DNA of 64,000 nucleotides from JABWCQ01 sp964587105 (GCA_964587105.1 CAZPKG010000004.1:179941-243940), one strand, 5' to 3'; shown: positions 1 through 8,776, numbered from the stretch's first letter. Program-made: numbers and translations. Notes: generated by a model not told the origin, from the sequence alone.

Positions 1-1
1 C

Positions 2-1078
2 CCCAATTGGGATGACGACCTCTCCGGTTCGCCGCTGTATGCCGCAAACGACGTCAACTACGATCAACTTACACCTGAAGAGCGGCAACAGTTGTTTGAA
101 ATTCAGCGCGTCGCATTTATGTATCTTCCGCGCATTTGTAACCATTGCGCGAACCCGAGCTGCGTCGCCTCCTGTCCGTCAGGAGCGCTCTACAAACGAG
201 GTGAAGATGGAATTGTTCTGATAAACCAGGATGTCTGCCGTGGTTGGCGCGCCTGCATTTCCGCCTGTCCCTACAAAAAAATATACTACAATTGGGTGAC
301 TGGAAAATCAGAGAAGTGCATACTCTGTTATCCTCGACTCGAAACCGGTCAGGCTCCCGCCTGTTTCCACTCGTGCGTAGGCCGGATTCGCTATCTTGGA
401 GTGCTTCTTTACGACGCGGATCGAATTGAATCCGCAATGAAAACAGCCGACCCGATGCTGGTGGAAGCGCAGCGCGATGTAATCTGCGATCCCGAAGACG
501 AGTCCGTAATCGCTTCGGCGCGCGCCAACGGAGTCAGTGATGAAATGATTGAAGCTGCGCGCAAATCTCCGGTTTACAAATATGTCGTTAAGTGGAAACT
601 CGCCCTGCCCCTTCACATTGAATACCGGACAATGCCGATGCTGTTCTATGTGCCGCCGCTTCTGCCTGTGATGGGAAAAGACGGCGACCAGCCGTATGAT
701 CATGCCGAAGACGCATTCTTTACTTCACTCGACAAGTCCCGGCTTTCAATTAAGTACATGGCGCGGCTGTTCAGCGCCGGAAATGAAACGGTAGTGACGG
801 CGTCACTGAAAAAACTCATGGCTGTTCGCTACTTTATGCGCATGAAGGAAGTGGGAGACGTGAATGATGACCGCGTGCGCCGCATCATGCGCGAAGCAGG
901 AACGACGCCGGAAGAGGCGGAAGAAATCTACATGCTAACCGCAGTGCCGACTGTGCACAAACGCTATGTACTTCCGCCGCTCCAGCGTGAAGAAGCGATT
1001 GGCTCCATGTGCGACGTGCAGGATTGTAAAGGCAGCTGCGGCTTCGGCGCCACATCCGGCGCAGAGAGGAGCGTGTGA
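2..1078 (+). CDS. narH: Respiratory nitrate reductase beta subunit (C-terminal part)
   Basis: This is the Fe-S electron-transfer subunit of membrane-bound nitrate reductase, passing electrons from the NarI haems to the NarG molybdenum site in the cytoplasm. The reading frame is open from base 2, so the N-terminus lies upstream of the window. Ferredoxin-type motifs follow in order: CNHCANPSCVASCP, CRGWRACISACPYKK and CILCYP. The Trp in CRGWRAC replaces the fourth Cys of one cluster, which is the NarH hallmark that makes it a [3Fe-4S] cluster. The downstream stretches SCVGRIRYLGVLLYDAD and WKLALPLHIEYRTMPM are also typical of NarH. Its stop codon overlaps the narJ start (GTGATG), so the two genes are translationally coupled. 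narG must lie to the left of the window. Confidence 0.95.
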   Translation, partial: PNWDDDLSGSPLYAANDVNYDQLTPEERQQLFEIQRVAFMYLPRICNHCANPSCVASCPSGALYKRGEDGIVLINQDVCRGWRACISACPYKKIYYNWVTGKSEKCILCYPRLETGQAPACFHSCVGRIRYLGVLLYDADRIESAMKTADPMLVEAQRDVICDPEDESVIASARANGVSDEMIEAARKSPVYKYVVKWKLALPLHIEYRTMPMLFYVPPLLPVMGKDGDQPYDHAEDAFFTSLDKSRLSIKYMARLFSAGNETVVTASLKKLMAVRYFMRMKEVGDVNDDRVRRIMREAGTTPEEAEEIYMLTAVPTVHKRYVLPPLQREEAIGSMCDVQDCKGSCGFGATSGAERSV

Positions 1079-1614
1079 TGTCCGCCAGAAATCTCAACCT
1101 TGTATGTGACGAACTTGCCACACTGCTGAGTTACCCGGATTCCAACTACTATTCAATGCTTCAAAAAGCAGTCGAGTCTCCTTCAAGCAGAAAATCCGCC
1201 AAAGCTCTGAGGACGTTTCAAGAGTCAATTGCAAATTTATCCGAATCTGAGTTGCAAGAATTCTATTCAAGCACGTTCGATCTCAACCCGCTCTGTTCGC
1301 CCGCGTTGAGCGTTCACTTGTTCGGCGTGGAGAGTTTCAAACGTTCGCATCTTATGGTAGGCCTGTTAGACATGTATCGAGCCGCCGATTTCCAAACCGT
1401 TGGAGAAACCGCAGATCATATGAGCACGGTCGTGCGCTTCCTGTCGCATTCTTCATCTGAAGAGCGAGAAGAAATCGCTCAGTTTATCCTATTGCCCGGT
1501 CTGACAAAAATCGCCGAATTTCTGGAGTCAAAGTCAAACTCATTCTCTCATCTGGTGAAAGCAGCCGCAATGATAGTGGCAGCCGAAACAGGGAAGGAGG
1601 CAAAATATGCTTGA
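1078..1614 (+). CDS. narJ: Nitrate reductase assembly chaperone NarJ-like
   Basis: A 178-residue, mostly helical TorD/NarJ-type chaperone. In the family it binds apo-NarG for molybdenum-cofactor and Fe-S insertion and is not part of the final enzyme. The evidence is mainly position between narH and narI, size (E. coli NarJ is about 236 residues, so this one is short), and segments such as LLSYPDSNYYSMLQ and SVHLFGVESFKRSHLMVGLLDMY, which match the NarJ pattern of YP near the N-terminus followed by HLF(E)H. The ATG at 1078 shares a base with the narH stop and is preceded by AGAGGAG. A GTG three bases upstream (1075) is an alternative start. The 3' end overlaps the next gene by 8 nt. Confidence 0.85.
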   Translation: MSARNLNLVCDELATLLSYPDSNYYSMLQKAVESPSSRKSAKALRTFQESIANLSESELQEFYSSTFDLNPLCSPALSVHLFGVESFKRSHLMVGLLDMYRAADFQTVGETADHMSTVVRFLSHSSSEEREEIAQFILLPGLTKIAEFLESKSNSFSHLVKAAAMIVAAETGKEAKYA

Positions 1615-2923
1615 ACTGTTTGCATTTGTCGGTCTGCCCTATGCCGCGATCATCATCTGTATTGTCGGAATTGTGTGGCGCTTCCGCAATGACCGCTACG
1701 GAATTTCATCGCTGTCGTCGCAATTCCTCGAAAGCAAGAAACTATTGTGGGGTTCTGCGCCGTGGCATATCGGTATTCTTGTGATCTTCCTCGGCCACTT
1801 CGTCGCATTCCTTATTCCGGGAGTATGGCAACGGTTGATGGCTGTGCCGATGCTGTTGGCCATTGCAGAAACGACCGGAATCGCTGCGTCGGTGCTGTGT
1901 CTGTTGGGATTGCTTGTACTCTTCTATCGCAGAGTGACTACAGGCAGACTTCAAAGATCAACAAATATCGGTGACTTCGTCGTAACAGCCTTGCTGTTGG
2001 CGCAAGTAGCTCTGGGCTTAATGGTTGCAGGCGGCTATCGCTGGGGAGCAAGCTGGTCAACCGGAACTCTTTCGCCTTATGTTTGGAGTTTGTTGACACT
2101 CAATCCGGACGTATCGGTTATTCGCGACATGCCCGTTGTCATTCAAGCTCACGTTGTGGGCGCTTGGTTGATCTTACTGGTGTTTCCATTCACGCGCCTG
2201 ATTCACATGGTATCTGTGCCGATGCAATATCTCTTTCGCTCGCCACAGAAAGTTGTCTGGAACAACCCTCGGCGCAACAATCAAGCCGCCGCCGCGCGGG
2301 TTACTCAAGAATCGCGCCGTCATTTCATAAAGGCCGCTGTCGGGCTTAGTGCTGCCGGTCTATTATTGTCAGTCGGCGTCCTCGATAAATTGGGCCGGTT
2401 CTTCCAAATGCCGGGATTGCACAACGATGAAGAAGCGAACTTGCTCGAAACCCGTTTACGCCGTTTGCAATTGACCGCAGAAGAGAAGGAACTTGAACTC
2501 GAACGGCTTCGCAGTGATCACATCTACGTCGCGAAACTGTCCGAATTGAACAACTCCGTCGGAAAATACTTCATTGACTACTCAATGCGTCCCGGTCTTG
2601 CCTTTCGCTCGGACGATGGCTGGCCCATGCTGCTATCCGCGAAATGTACGCATTTGGGTTGCACCGTCGGAAATCAAGTTGATGCGAACGGAAAAATCCT
2701 CTGCCCGTGTCATGTCTCCTATTTTGACATCAAGACCGGAATTCCCAATGAAGGCGCTCCTGCCAAGGCGCCCCTTGACAGAATCGCGTGGGTGTTGAAG
2801 GATGACCAAGGAAATGAAGTCGCTACAGAAAGCCCTCGTGGTTCACGCACCGGAAGAGTGGACCCAGCGTTGGCGGACGGATATTCTTTGTTTATCGTTA
2901 GATCTTTGTCGGCGGAGGCGTAA
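1607..2923 (+). CDS. narI: NarI-Rieske fusion: nitrate reductase gamma subunit joined to a Rieske [2Fe-2S] protein
   Basis: Residues 1-222 are a NarI-type dihaem cytochrome b with five membrane segments. Four His sit where the NarI haem ligands are expected: H54 (PWHIG), H64 (GHFVAF), H182 (QAHVV) and H200 (RLIHMV). After a linker comes SRRHFIKAAVGLSAAGLLL (236-254), a Tat-like anchor helix, then a charged coiled-coil stretch (about 273-305). The C-terminus is a Rieske domain with C347-T-H349-L-G-C352 and C366-P-C368-H369, so all four cluster ligands and both disulphide Cys are present. This is about twice the length of a normal NarI (about 225 residues). The next gene is a cytochrome b, so the fusion probably joins nitrate reductase to a Rieske/cytochrome b complex. 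The frame is continuous, with no sign of a frameshift join. Confidence 0.9.
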   Translation: MLELFAFVGLPYAAIIICIVGIVWRFRNDRYGISSLSSQFLESKKLLWGSAPWHIGILVIFLGHFVAFLIPGVWQRLMAVPMLLAIAETTGIAASVLCLLGLLVLFYRRVTTGRLQRSTNIGDFVVTALLLAQVALGLMVAGGYRWGASWSTGTLSPYVWSLLTLNPDVSVIRDMPVVIQAHVVGAWLILLVFPFTRLIHMVSVPMQYLFRSPQKVVWNNPRRNNQAAAARVTQESRRHFIKAAVGLSAAGLLLSVGVLDKLGRFFQMPGLHNDEEANLLETRLRRLQLTAEEKELELERLRSDHIYVAKLSELNNSVGKYFIDYSMRPGLAFRSDDGWPMLLSAKCTHLGCTVGNQVDANGKILCPCHVSYFDIKTGIPNEGAPAKAPLDRIAWVLKDDQGNEVATESPRGSRTGRVDPALADGYSLFIVRSLSAEA

Positions 2924-4020
2924 TGAAACAGCCATTCGTCAATTCAGTGATTGATTTTCTCGCATCCCGCTTGCCATTCCACAAGCTCGATGTCAAGCAC
3001 ATGATCACGGAAAAAGAGGTGCCGGTCCACCGCATGTCGTGGGGGTATTACATCGGTGGGCTTGCACTGTTTTTCTTTATCATCCAAGTGTTTACCGGGA
3101 TGATGCTCTTATTCTACTATGAACCAACCGTCAGTGAAGCGCATGAGTCGGTCGAGTACATCACTCATTTCGTGACGATGGGCGGTTTGATTCGGAATCT
3201 TCACGCCTGGTCGGCTTCGTTCATGATCTTCTGTGTCATCGCTCATATGCTCAGCGCCTTAGCGATGAAGGCCTTTGCAAAGCCGCGGGAAGTAACGTGG
3301 ATCGCAGGCGTACTGCTATTGCTGATCACTTTTGGCTTCGGCTTCACCGGCTATCTGCTTCCGTGGAATCAAATAGCAGTTAACGCGACAAAAGTAGGCT
3401 TGGCGTCAATCGATCAGGTTGGTCAATATCTTCCTGCCGCGCTCTCGCATCTTGCCGAAGATGTGCGCATCACAATTCAAGGTGCGCCTGCCATCGGGCA
3501 GGCAACACTAAGCAGGTTTTTCGCGCTTCACGTTGTCATTCTCCCGCTGCTCGTCTTTGGCGTCATCGGTTTGCATGTGCTGTCGGTACAAATGCATGGA
3601 ATGAGTCCCGGCATCGAGGATAAACCTCGCCGTAAAGAAAAATTCTTTCCGTTCTTTATTCTCAAGGACTTCAAAGAATGGGGGATTGCTTTTCTTGTCT
3701 TGTTCATCATAGCGCTCTGTCTGCCGTTTGATTCGCTCTTTCCGTATCCGTTGCTTGAACCGTATAATGCATTAGGATCGACTCCCGACGGAATTAAACC
3801 GGAGTGGTACTTCTACTTCGTTTACTATCCGATGGAACTGTTGCCGTTCTGGATCATCATCATCGTGATGACCTGTGCAACGCTTGGACTGTTCGCAGCG
3901 CCGTGGATTTTCAAAGGGTCAAGCCACAAGACAATGCGGTGGATCGCGTCGGCAATCGCCGCCTATCTGATTACCATGACTCTTTTCGGCGAAAACATCT
4001 ATCACGCAATCAAGGGGTAA
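2923..4020 (+). CDS. Cytochrome b, b6-type with fused subunit IV-like half
   Basis: A quinol-oxidising membrane cytochrome b of a Rieske/cytochrome b complex, 365 residues, with the N-terminal four-helix haem domain and a C-terminal half in one chain. Candidate haem ligands are H94 and H108 (13 residues between) and H203 and H218 (14 residues between); the longer second spacing is the cytochrome b6 pattern. The Qo-site motif PEWY is present in GIKPEWYF (about residue 290). The start ATG overlaps the stop of the NarI-Rieske gene (TAATG) and follows GGCGGAGGC, giving tight coupling. The Rieske partner is therefore the fused domain upstream and the likely electron acceptor is the cytochrome c gene downstream. 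Haloarchaeal nar operons also contain Rieske and cytochrome b genes. Confidence 0.92.
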   Translation: MKQPFVNSVIDFLASRLPFHKLDVKHMITEKEVPVHRMSWGYYIGGLALFFFIIQVFTGMMLLFYYEPTVSEAHESVEYITHFVTMGGLIRNLHAWSASFMIFCVIAHMLSALAMKAFAKPREVTWIAGVLLLLITFGFGFTGYLLPWNQIAVNATKVGLASIDQVGQYLPAALSHLAEDVRITIQGAPAIGQATLSRFFALHVVILPLLVFGVIGLHVLSVQMHGMSPGIEDKPRRKEKFFPFFILKDFKEWGIAFLVLFIIALCLPFDSLFPYPLLEPYNALGSTPDGIKPEWYFYFVYYPMELLPFWIIIIVMTCATLGLFAAPWIFKGSSHKTMRWIASAIAAYLITMTLFGENIYHAIKG

Positions 4021-4026
4021 ACTGAG

Positions 4027-4614
4027 ATGCATCGTAAACTCCTTCTAATGCTGATGATCCTGATAGCGGGCCGGTGCTTTGCCTATCCTGAGTTTCAAAA
4101 ATTCTCGCAAACAAATTCAGGTCGCCCCATCAACTGCGCAATGTGCCATGCCAACGGTGACGGCCCCGAAGGCGTGTCCCGCGGACAAATCGGAAGTTTG
4201 ACGCCAAGCGAGTTAAATAGGCTCAACGCCGCACGCGGCGCGTTCGCGCCCGGAATGGTCGTGGAAAACCCGATTCTCAACGCATTCGGGAATAACATTA
4301 TTCATACGATCGGCAAAACGAAATTCCTTGAACTTCGCGCCCATCCTGAGCTTTTAGCGGATGTGTACGGGTTTCAAAGTGATTTGGACGAGGACGGAAT
4401 TCCTGACGCCCGTGAATACTTGGAGGGCACACACCCTCTGAATAACGTACATGGTAACCCGCTCCGACTCTTTCTGCACAATCTGAATTTTTACAAACTC
4501 CACGTAATCCTTACCGTTCTGGCCACGATTGCAGGCTTCTACGGTTTTAGTCATTTGCTGCACGGATTCGCCTCCGGCGCATCCGCGAAATTACCCCAAG
4601 AACGAACATCCTAA
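4027..4614 (+). CDS. Monohaem cytochrome c with C-terminal membrane anchor
   Basis: A 195-residue exported protein. It has an N-terminal signal peptide (about residues 1-19, ending CFAYP), one haem-binding motif C37-A-M-C40-H41, a calcium-binding-type acidic loop SDLDEDGIPDAREY (thrombospondin type-3-like), and one predicted membrane helix near the C-terminus (HVILTVLATIAGFYGFSHLL). It starts 6 nt after the cytochrome b stop and is clearly part of the same operon. It most likely takes the cytochrome c1 or f position, accepting electrons from the Rieske domain in the periplasm. The distal haem ligand cannot be fixed by eye. No closer family could be named. Confidence 0.85.
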   Translation: MHRKLLLMLMILIAGRCFAYPEFQKFSQTNSGRPINCAMCHANGDGPEGVSRGQIGSLTPSELNRLNAARGAFAPGMVVENPILNAFGNNIIHTIGKTKFLELRAHPELLADVYGFQSDLDEDGIPDAREYLEGTHPLNNVHGNPLRLFLHNLNFYKLHVILTVLATIAGFYGFSHLLHGFASGASAKLPQERTS

Positions 4615-4632
4615 GTACTGCGAGGTCAATTC

Positions 4633-6153
4633 ATGCAAGATCGCAGACGCGCAATTCAAGTTCTGGTATTGAACACATTGGCATTTACCATCTGCTTCGC
4701 CGGATGGATGATGAACGGTGTGTTGATTACCTACCTTGTGGACAATGATATTTTCCGCTGGGACAAAGCCCAGATGGGTTGGTTAATCGGCATCCCCGTG
4801 TTAACCGGATCACTCATGCGATTGCCGGTCGGCGTGCTTACCGACAAGTACGGTGGCAGAAGAGTCTATACAATTCTGATGTTGGTCTCTGCGATTCCGA
4901 TGTTCATGACCGGTTTCGCAAGTGAATACTATCAATTTGTATTTGCAAGCTTGGGATTCGGGCTGACCGGCGCCGCATTCGCCGTCGGGATAGCCTACAC
5001 GTCGGTGTGGTTCCCCAAAGAGCGGCAAGGGACTGCGTTAGGGATTTTCGGTGTCGGAAATGCCGGTTCGGCCTTGACAAGCATGGGAGCGCCGTTCGTA
5101 TTGAAGTGGTTGACCGACAACGGAGCGAATGTCGAAGGCTGGAGAACGCTTCCAAAAATCTACGCCGCCGCATTGGTAGCCATGTCGCTGATTTTCTACT
5201 TTCTGACCTACGAAAAAAAGATCGAACACTCCGCCGGACTCACGCTTCGGCAGCGCCTCGAACCATTGAAGTATGTGCGCGTCTGGCGGTTTGGGCTTTA
5301 CTATTTTCTTGTGTTCGGAGCGTTCGTGGCCTTGGCGCAGTGGTTGATTCCCTACTATGTAAACGTCTATACCATGAGCGTCGCCTCAGCGGGACTCATG
5401 GCTTCAATTTTCAGCTTGCCGTCTGGTTTGATTCGCGCTCTCGGAGGATGGATGTCCGACAAGTTCGGAGCTCGGCGGGTGATGTATTGGGTATTAGGGT
5501 CATGCTTGGTGGGGTGCGCGCTGCTTTGTGTTCCACGTATGGATATTGAATCGCCCGGTTCAGGTGTTACGGCTGCACGAGCGGGAATCGTAACATTTGT
5601 ATCAGATACGTTGATTCGAGTCGATCAACGCGAGTATAAGACTCGCCCGGAGCCAGCCTCATGGCGGCAAAATCAAGACAACGCATTTCTCGTTTTTCCA
5701 TCCGGAGAGTTTTGGCATAAGCCCGTCGTGAAAGAGGGCGACAAGGTCGTTAAGAAGCAACTACTCGCGCGCGGCGTCACACACCTCTTCTTTCAAGCCA
5801 ATATCTGGATCTTCACCTTCTTAGTATTCATTGTCGGAATTATGATGGGAATCGGCAAAGCGGCAGTGTACCGGCACATCCCGGACTACTACCCCGAGCA
5901 GATTGGCGTCGTTGGTGGAATCGTCGGCGTCGTCGGCGGCTTAGGTGGATTCTTCTGCCCGATTCTGTTTGGGTACATGCTCAAGTGGACGGGAATTTGG
6001 ACGACTCTCTGGATATTCCTCGGCGCTTTGTCATTCGTGTGTTTGATTTGGATGCATTTTGTCATCCAGAAGATGATGCATAAGAACGCGCCGACTTTGA
6101 TGCGTCACATTGAAGATCGACACGATCACCCAATCGAAACCCATCCCGCCTAA
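4633..6153 (+). CDS. narK: NarK-type nitrate/nitrite transporter with extra soluble insert
   Basis: A major facilitator superfamily nitrate/nitrite transporter of 506 residues, larger than the usual 12-helix NarK (about 460). The MFS signature loops GVLTDKYGGRR (after helix 2) and GGWMSDKFGARR (after helix 8) are present. GFGLTGAAFAVGIAYTSVWFP and GNAGSALTSMGAPF match the Gly-rich nitrate signature. About 75 residues between two late helices (DTLIRVDQREYK to VKKQLLARG) are hydrophilic and contain GEFWHKPVVKEGDKVVKKQ, which reads like a lipoyl/barrel-sandwich hairpin. It starts 18 nt after the cytochrome c gene with a GAGG ribosome-binding site. It could import nitrate or export nitrite. Confidence 0.9.
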   Translation: MQDRRRAIQVLVLNTLAFTICFAGWMMNGVLITYLVDNDIFRWDKAQMGWLIGIPVLTGSLMRLPVGVLTDKYGGRRVYTILMLVSAIPMFMTGFASEYYQFVFASLGFGLTGAAFAVGIAYTSVWFPKERQGTALGIFGVGNAGSALTSMGAPFVLKWLTDNGANVEGWRTLPKIYAAALVAMSLIFYFLTYEKKIEHSAGLTLRQRLEPLKYVRVWRFGLYYFLVFGAFVALAQWLIPYYVNVYTMSVASAGLMASIFSLPSGLIRALGGWMSDKFGARRVMYWVLGSCLVGCALLCVPRMDIESPGSGVTAARAGIVTFVSDTLIRVDQREYKTRPEPASWRQNQDNAFLVFPSGEFWHKPVVKEGDKVVKKQLLARGVTHLFFQANIWIFTFLVFIVGIMMGIGKAAVYRHIPDYYPEQIGVVGGIVGVVGGLGGFFCPILFGYMLKWTGIWTTLWIFLGALSFVCLIWMHFVIQKMMHKNAPTLMRHIEDRHDHPIETHPA

Positions 6154-6177
6154 ACTAAACCGGAAACGGATAAGCAC

Positions 6178-7743
6178 ATGGCTCAAACATTAGTTCGTTG
6201 GAACGTTGAAGACGATTCGTTTTGGGAAGGCGAAGGCAAGCGCACGGCCTACCGGAATCTTTGGATTTCGATACCCTGCCTTCTGTGCGGATTTGCGGTC
6301 TGGATGTATTGGTCAATTATCACGACAAAGATGCAGGAACTCGGATTCCAATTCGACCCGGACCCGGCCAAGAACAAAGCGATGCTCTACACGTTGATCT
6401 CGATTGCCGGATTGACTGGCGCGACGCTGCGTATTCCAAATTCCTTCTTCGTGGCCTTAAGCGGAGGGCGAAACGTAATTGCAGTTACGACCGCCTTGCT
6501 CATTTTGCCCGCGCTCGGTCTTGGCATGGCGCTTCATGCTCCCGGCACGTCGTACTCAACATTTGTTATTCTGTCGGCGCTGTCAGGAATCGGCGGCGGC
6601 GCCTTCGCTTCGTCGATGTCAAATATTAGTTTGTTCTTTCCTAAACGTGTTCAAGGCACTGCCCTGGGACTTAATGCCGGCTTAGGAAATCTCGGCGTCA
6701 GTGTCATGCAAGTTCTCTTGCCGTTCGTAATGACCTTTGGCATGTTTGGAGCATTTGGAGGGAGTGCATGGAAAACTGCCGCCGCAGTCGGCGCGCAGCC
6801 TGCAGGAACACAAGTATGGATTCAGAACGGGGGTTTTGTGTGGGTGCCGATCCTTGCAGTCCTTTCGATTCTTGCCTGGTTGCTCATGAACAATCTTGCC
6901 ATGCACGAAGTGGGCTCGTCTTCTTCGGCCATTGCCAAAATGCTCTATCTCACGCTACTCGGGTTTGCCGGATCGGCTCTGGGCTTATATCTTCTCGTGG
7001 CTCTCAAAGTAAACATGTGGATAGTCCTGCCGATCACGATCCTGATGACGCTCGCACTGATTCGTTACCTCGCGCCGGGTAAAATTCGGCAGAATTTGAG
7101 TAATCAATTCGCGATCTTCAAAGAAAAGCATAACTGGGTAATGACTTGGCTCTACGTGATGACATTTGGCTCGTTCATCGGGTATTCCGCCGCGTTTCCC
7201 AAACTTATCCAAGACGTGTTTGGTTCGCTTCCCGACGGCACGGCCAATCCGCACGCTCCTAATCCATTCGCATACGCCTGGCTCGGGCCGTTAGTTGGTT
7301 CGCTCATTCGCCCTGTCGGTGGTTGGCTGTCTGATAAGTTCGGTGGTGCGCGTGTCACACAATGGGACACGGTGATTATGATTGCCGCCGCACTCGGTGT
7401 TGCTTACAACATCAAGGCTGCCAGCAGTTCTCCGACTCCTGAAGCGTTCTTTGTCCCGTTCCTGTTGCTCTTTCTCCTCCTGTTTATTACAACAGGCATC
7501 GGTAACGGATCAACGTTCCGCATGATTCCCATAATCTTTGACTCCAAACTTGCCGGACCTGTGCTCGGTTGGACGTCGGCGATTGCGGCCTACGGCGCGT
7601 TTATCATCCCCAAAGTATTCGGTGCTCAAATTCAAGCCGGACATCCCGAATACGCACTCTACGGATTTGCGCTTTACTATGTAAGCTGCCTGATCGTAAA
7701 TTGGTGGTTCTATGCTCGCAAGAACGCCGAAATCAAGTGCTGA
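6178..7743 (+). CDS. narK2: Second NarK-type nitrate/nitrite transporter
   Basis: A 521-residue MFS protein of the nitrate/nitrite porter family. It lacks the soluble insert of its neighbour and differs widely in sequence from it. Diagnostic parts are GIGGGAFASSMSNISLFFPKRVQGTALGLNAGLGNLGVS (nitrate signature; Gly-rich with FFPKR), GSFIGYSAAFPKLI (second nitrate-signature region) and RPVGGWLSDKFGGARVTQWD (MFS loop). It begins 24 nt after the first transporter. Pairs of NarK1 and NarK2 types are common, with one working as a nitrate/proton symporter and the other as a nitrate/nitrite antiporter. Which is which here cannot be decided from sequence alone. Confidence 0.9.
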   Translation: MAQTLVRWNVEDDSFWEGEGKRTAYRNLWISIPCLLCGFAVWMYWSIITTKMQELGFQFDPDPAKNKAMLYTLISIAGLTGATLRIPNSFFVALSGGRNVIAVTTALLILPALGLGMALHAPGTSYSTFVILSALSGIGGGAFASSMSNISLFFPKRVQGTALGLNAGLGNLGVSVMQVLLPFVMTFGMFGAFGGSAWKTAAAVGAQPAGTQVWIQNGGFVWVPILAVLSILAWLLMNNLAMHEVGSSSSAIAKMLYLTLLGFAGSALGLYLLVALKVNMWIVLPITILMTLALIRYLAPGKIRQNLSNQFAIFKEKHNWVMTWLYVMTFGSFIGYSAAFPKLIQDVFGSLPDGTANPHAPNPFAYAWLGPLVGSLIRPVGGWLSDKFGGARVTQWDTVIMIAAALGVAYNIKAASSSPTPEAFFVPFLLLFLLLFITTGIGNGSTFRMIPIIFDSKLAGPVLGWTSAIAAYGAFIIPKVFGAQIQAGHPEYALYGFALYYVSCLIVNWWFYARKNAEIKC

Positions 7744-7775
7744 GAAAAATTGCATCTAACAACACATAAGTCACC

Positions 7776-8477
7776 ATGAGTATTTCACTTGAAACTCCTG
7801 TCGGCCAATTGGTCGTCGAAAAACCCAACCGCGCACACATCTTTCAGCGCTTTCAAATTGACTACTGCTGCGGCGGAGCGCAGCCACTGAGAGAGGCCTG
7901 CGCGTCAAAGAACGTGGATCCGCAAATTATCCTTGCAGAGATTTCAAATCAAGACGGCCGTGCAGATGTCAGCACGGAACCTGATTGGTCTAAGGCAACG
8001 ATGTCGGCGCTTGTCGAGAATATTCTGAATCAGCACCACGAATATCTCCGGAACGCGCTTCCGCATCTCGGCGAAATGGCGGAGAAGGTTTATCGTGTGC
8101 ATGGTGAGAACCATCCTGAACTGCTTACGATTCTGCAAGTCTTCTCCGGGCTGTTTCAGGAATTAGATTCGCACATGTATAAGGAAGAGAACATTTTGTT
8201 CCCAGCCATCAAGCGTATTGAGCAGGGATCGCTTCCCCGCGAAGCCGGAGCACAGCTGTTCGGCCCGGTCAGTGTCATGGAAGCTGAACACGAATCGGCG
8301 GGCAATGCTCTTAAACGGCTTCGTGAGTTGACCAACAATTATTCCCCACCCGATGGGGCTTGCAATACGTATCGTGGCCTATTCGCAGGTCTTGAGGAGC
8401 TTGAGCGCGACCTTCACTGGCACATTCACAAAGAGAACAATATCTTGTTCCCAAGAGCACTTGCCGGCGCCAATTGA
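7776..8477 (+). CDS. ric: Iron-sulfur cluster repair di-iron protein (RIC/YtfE/ScdA family)
   Basis: A 233-residue protein of the family that repairs Fe-S clusters damaged by nitric oxide. It has the N-terminal ScdA-like domain (VGQLVVEKPNRAHIFQRFQIDYCCGG, with Cys31-Cys32 in DYCCGG). A hemerythrin-like four-helix domain follows with the expected His/Glu ligands: NQHHEYLR, ELDSHMYKEENILFP, EAEHESAG and DLHWHIHKENNILFP. Its place at the end of a nitrate-respiration operon makes sense because nitrite reduction generates NO. The gap to the narK gene is 32 nt and a strong terminator follows, so it is probably the last gene of the nar transcript. Confidence 0.93.
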   Translation: MSISLETPVGQLVVEKPNRAHIFQRFQIDYCCGGAQPLREACASKNVDPQIILAEISNQDGRADVSTEPDWSKATMSALVENILNQHHEYLRNALPHLGEMAEKVYRVHGENHPELLTILQVFSGLFQELDSHMYKEENILFPAIKRIEQGSLPREAGAQLFGPVSVMEAEHESAGNALKRLRELTNNYSPPDGACNTYRGLFAGLEELERDLHWHIHKENNILFPRALAGAN

Positions 8478-8501
8478 CGCTCGTCCTTGGTGTCAACACA
8501 G

Positions 8502-8539
8502 AAGCCCCTGCTTACAAGTCAGTAAGCAGGGGCTTTTTA
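8502..8539 (+). terminator. Rho-independent terminator of the nar operon
   Basis: A perfect 14-bp inverted repeat, AAGCCCCTGCTTAC and GTAAGCAGGGGCTT, separated by 6 nt and followed by TTTTA. It starts 24 nt after the ric stop codon. Confidence 0.92.
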
Positions 8540-8691
8540 GTGCTTATCTCAAAATAATATTGAGTCGTTGTTTTCGCCGAGCGTGGGCGTCCCCGCCCCG
8601 CCGGAATCCGAAAAATCTCGGTTGTTGTGCCAAAAATGTCGCGTACGCCATCAAAGTTTGGGGGATTGAGTTATTTCAAGATAAGCTCATA

Positions 8692-8712
8692 GTGGAGACG
8701 GAGGGAATCGAA
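8692..8712 (-). repeat. att core A: copy of tmRNA (ssrA) 3' end
   Basis: A 21-bp copy, starting GTGGAGACGG and ending GGGAATCGAA on the plus strand, with one mismatch (A for C at the eleventh base) to copies B, C and D. On the minus strand it reads as the T-loop and acceptor strand of a tmRNA gene (TTCGATTCCC then CGTCTCCAC). It lacks the terminator hairpin found left of the other copies but has the conserved right-hand block, so it is read as the left junction of the kdp island. Confidence 0.75.
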
Positions 8713-8754
8713 TAATCAATCACTTTTCGCAAACCAGCTCTAACAGATAAAGAA

Positions 8755-8776
8755 ACAGCCCATTAACAGGGGCTGT
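8755..8776 (-). terminator. Hairpin terminator inside att block A
   Basis: ACAGCCC and GGGCTGT form a 7-bp stem with an 8-nt loop. On the minus strand it is followed by TTTCTTT, so it can end transcription from the kdp operon. The same hairpin recurs at 26589 and 43367. Confidence 0.7.

Noticed and set aside
8692..8712. tRNA gene at the att cores
   Set aside because: Only the T-loop and acceptor 3' strand are present; no anticodon arm or D arm precedes them, so these are target-site fragments rather than genes.
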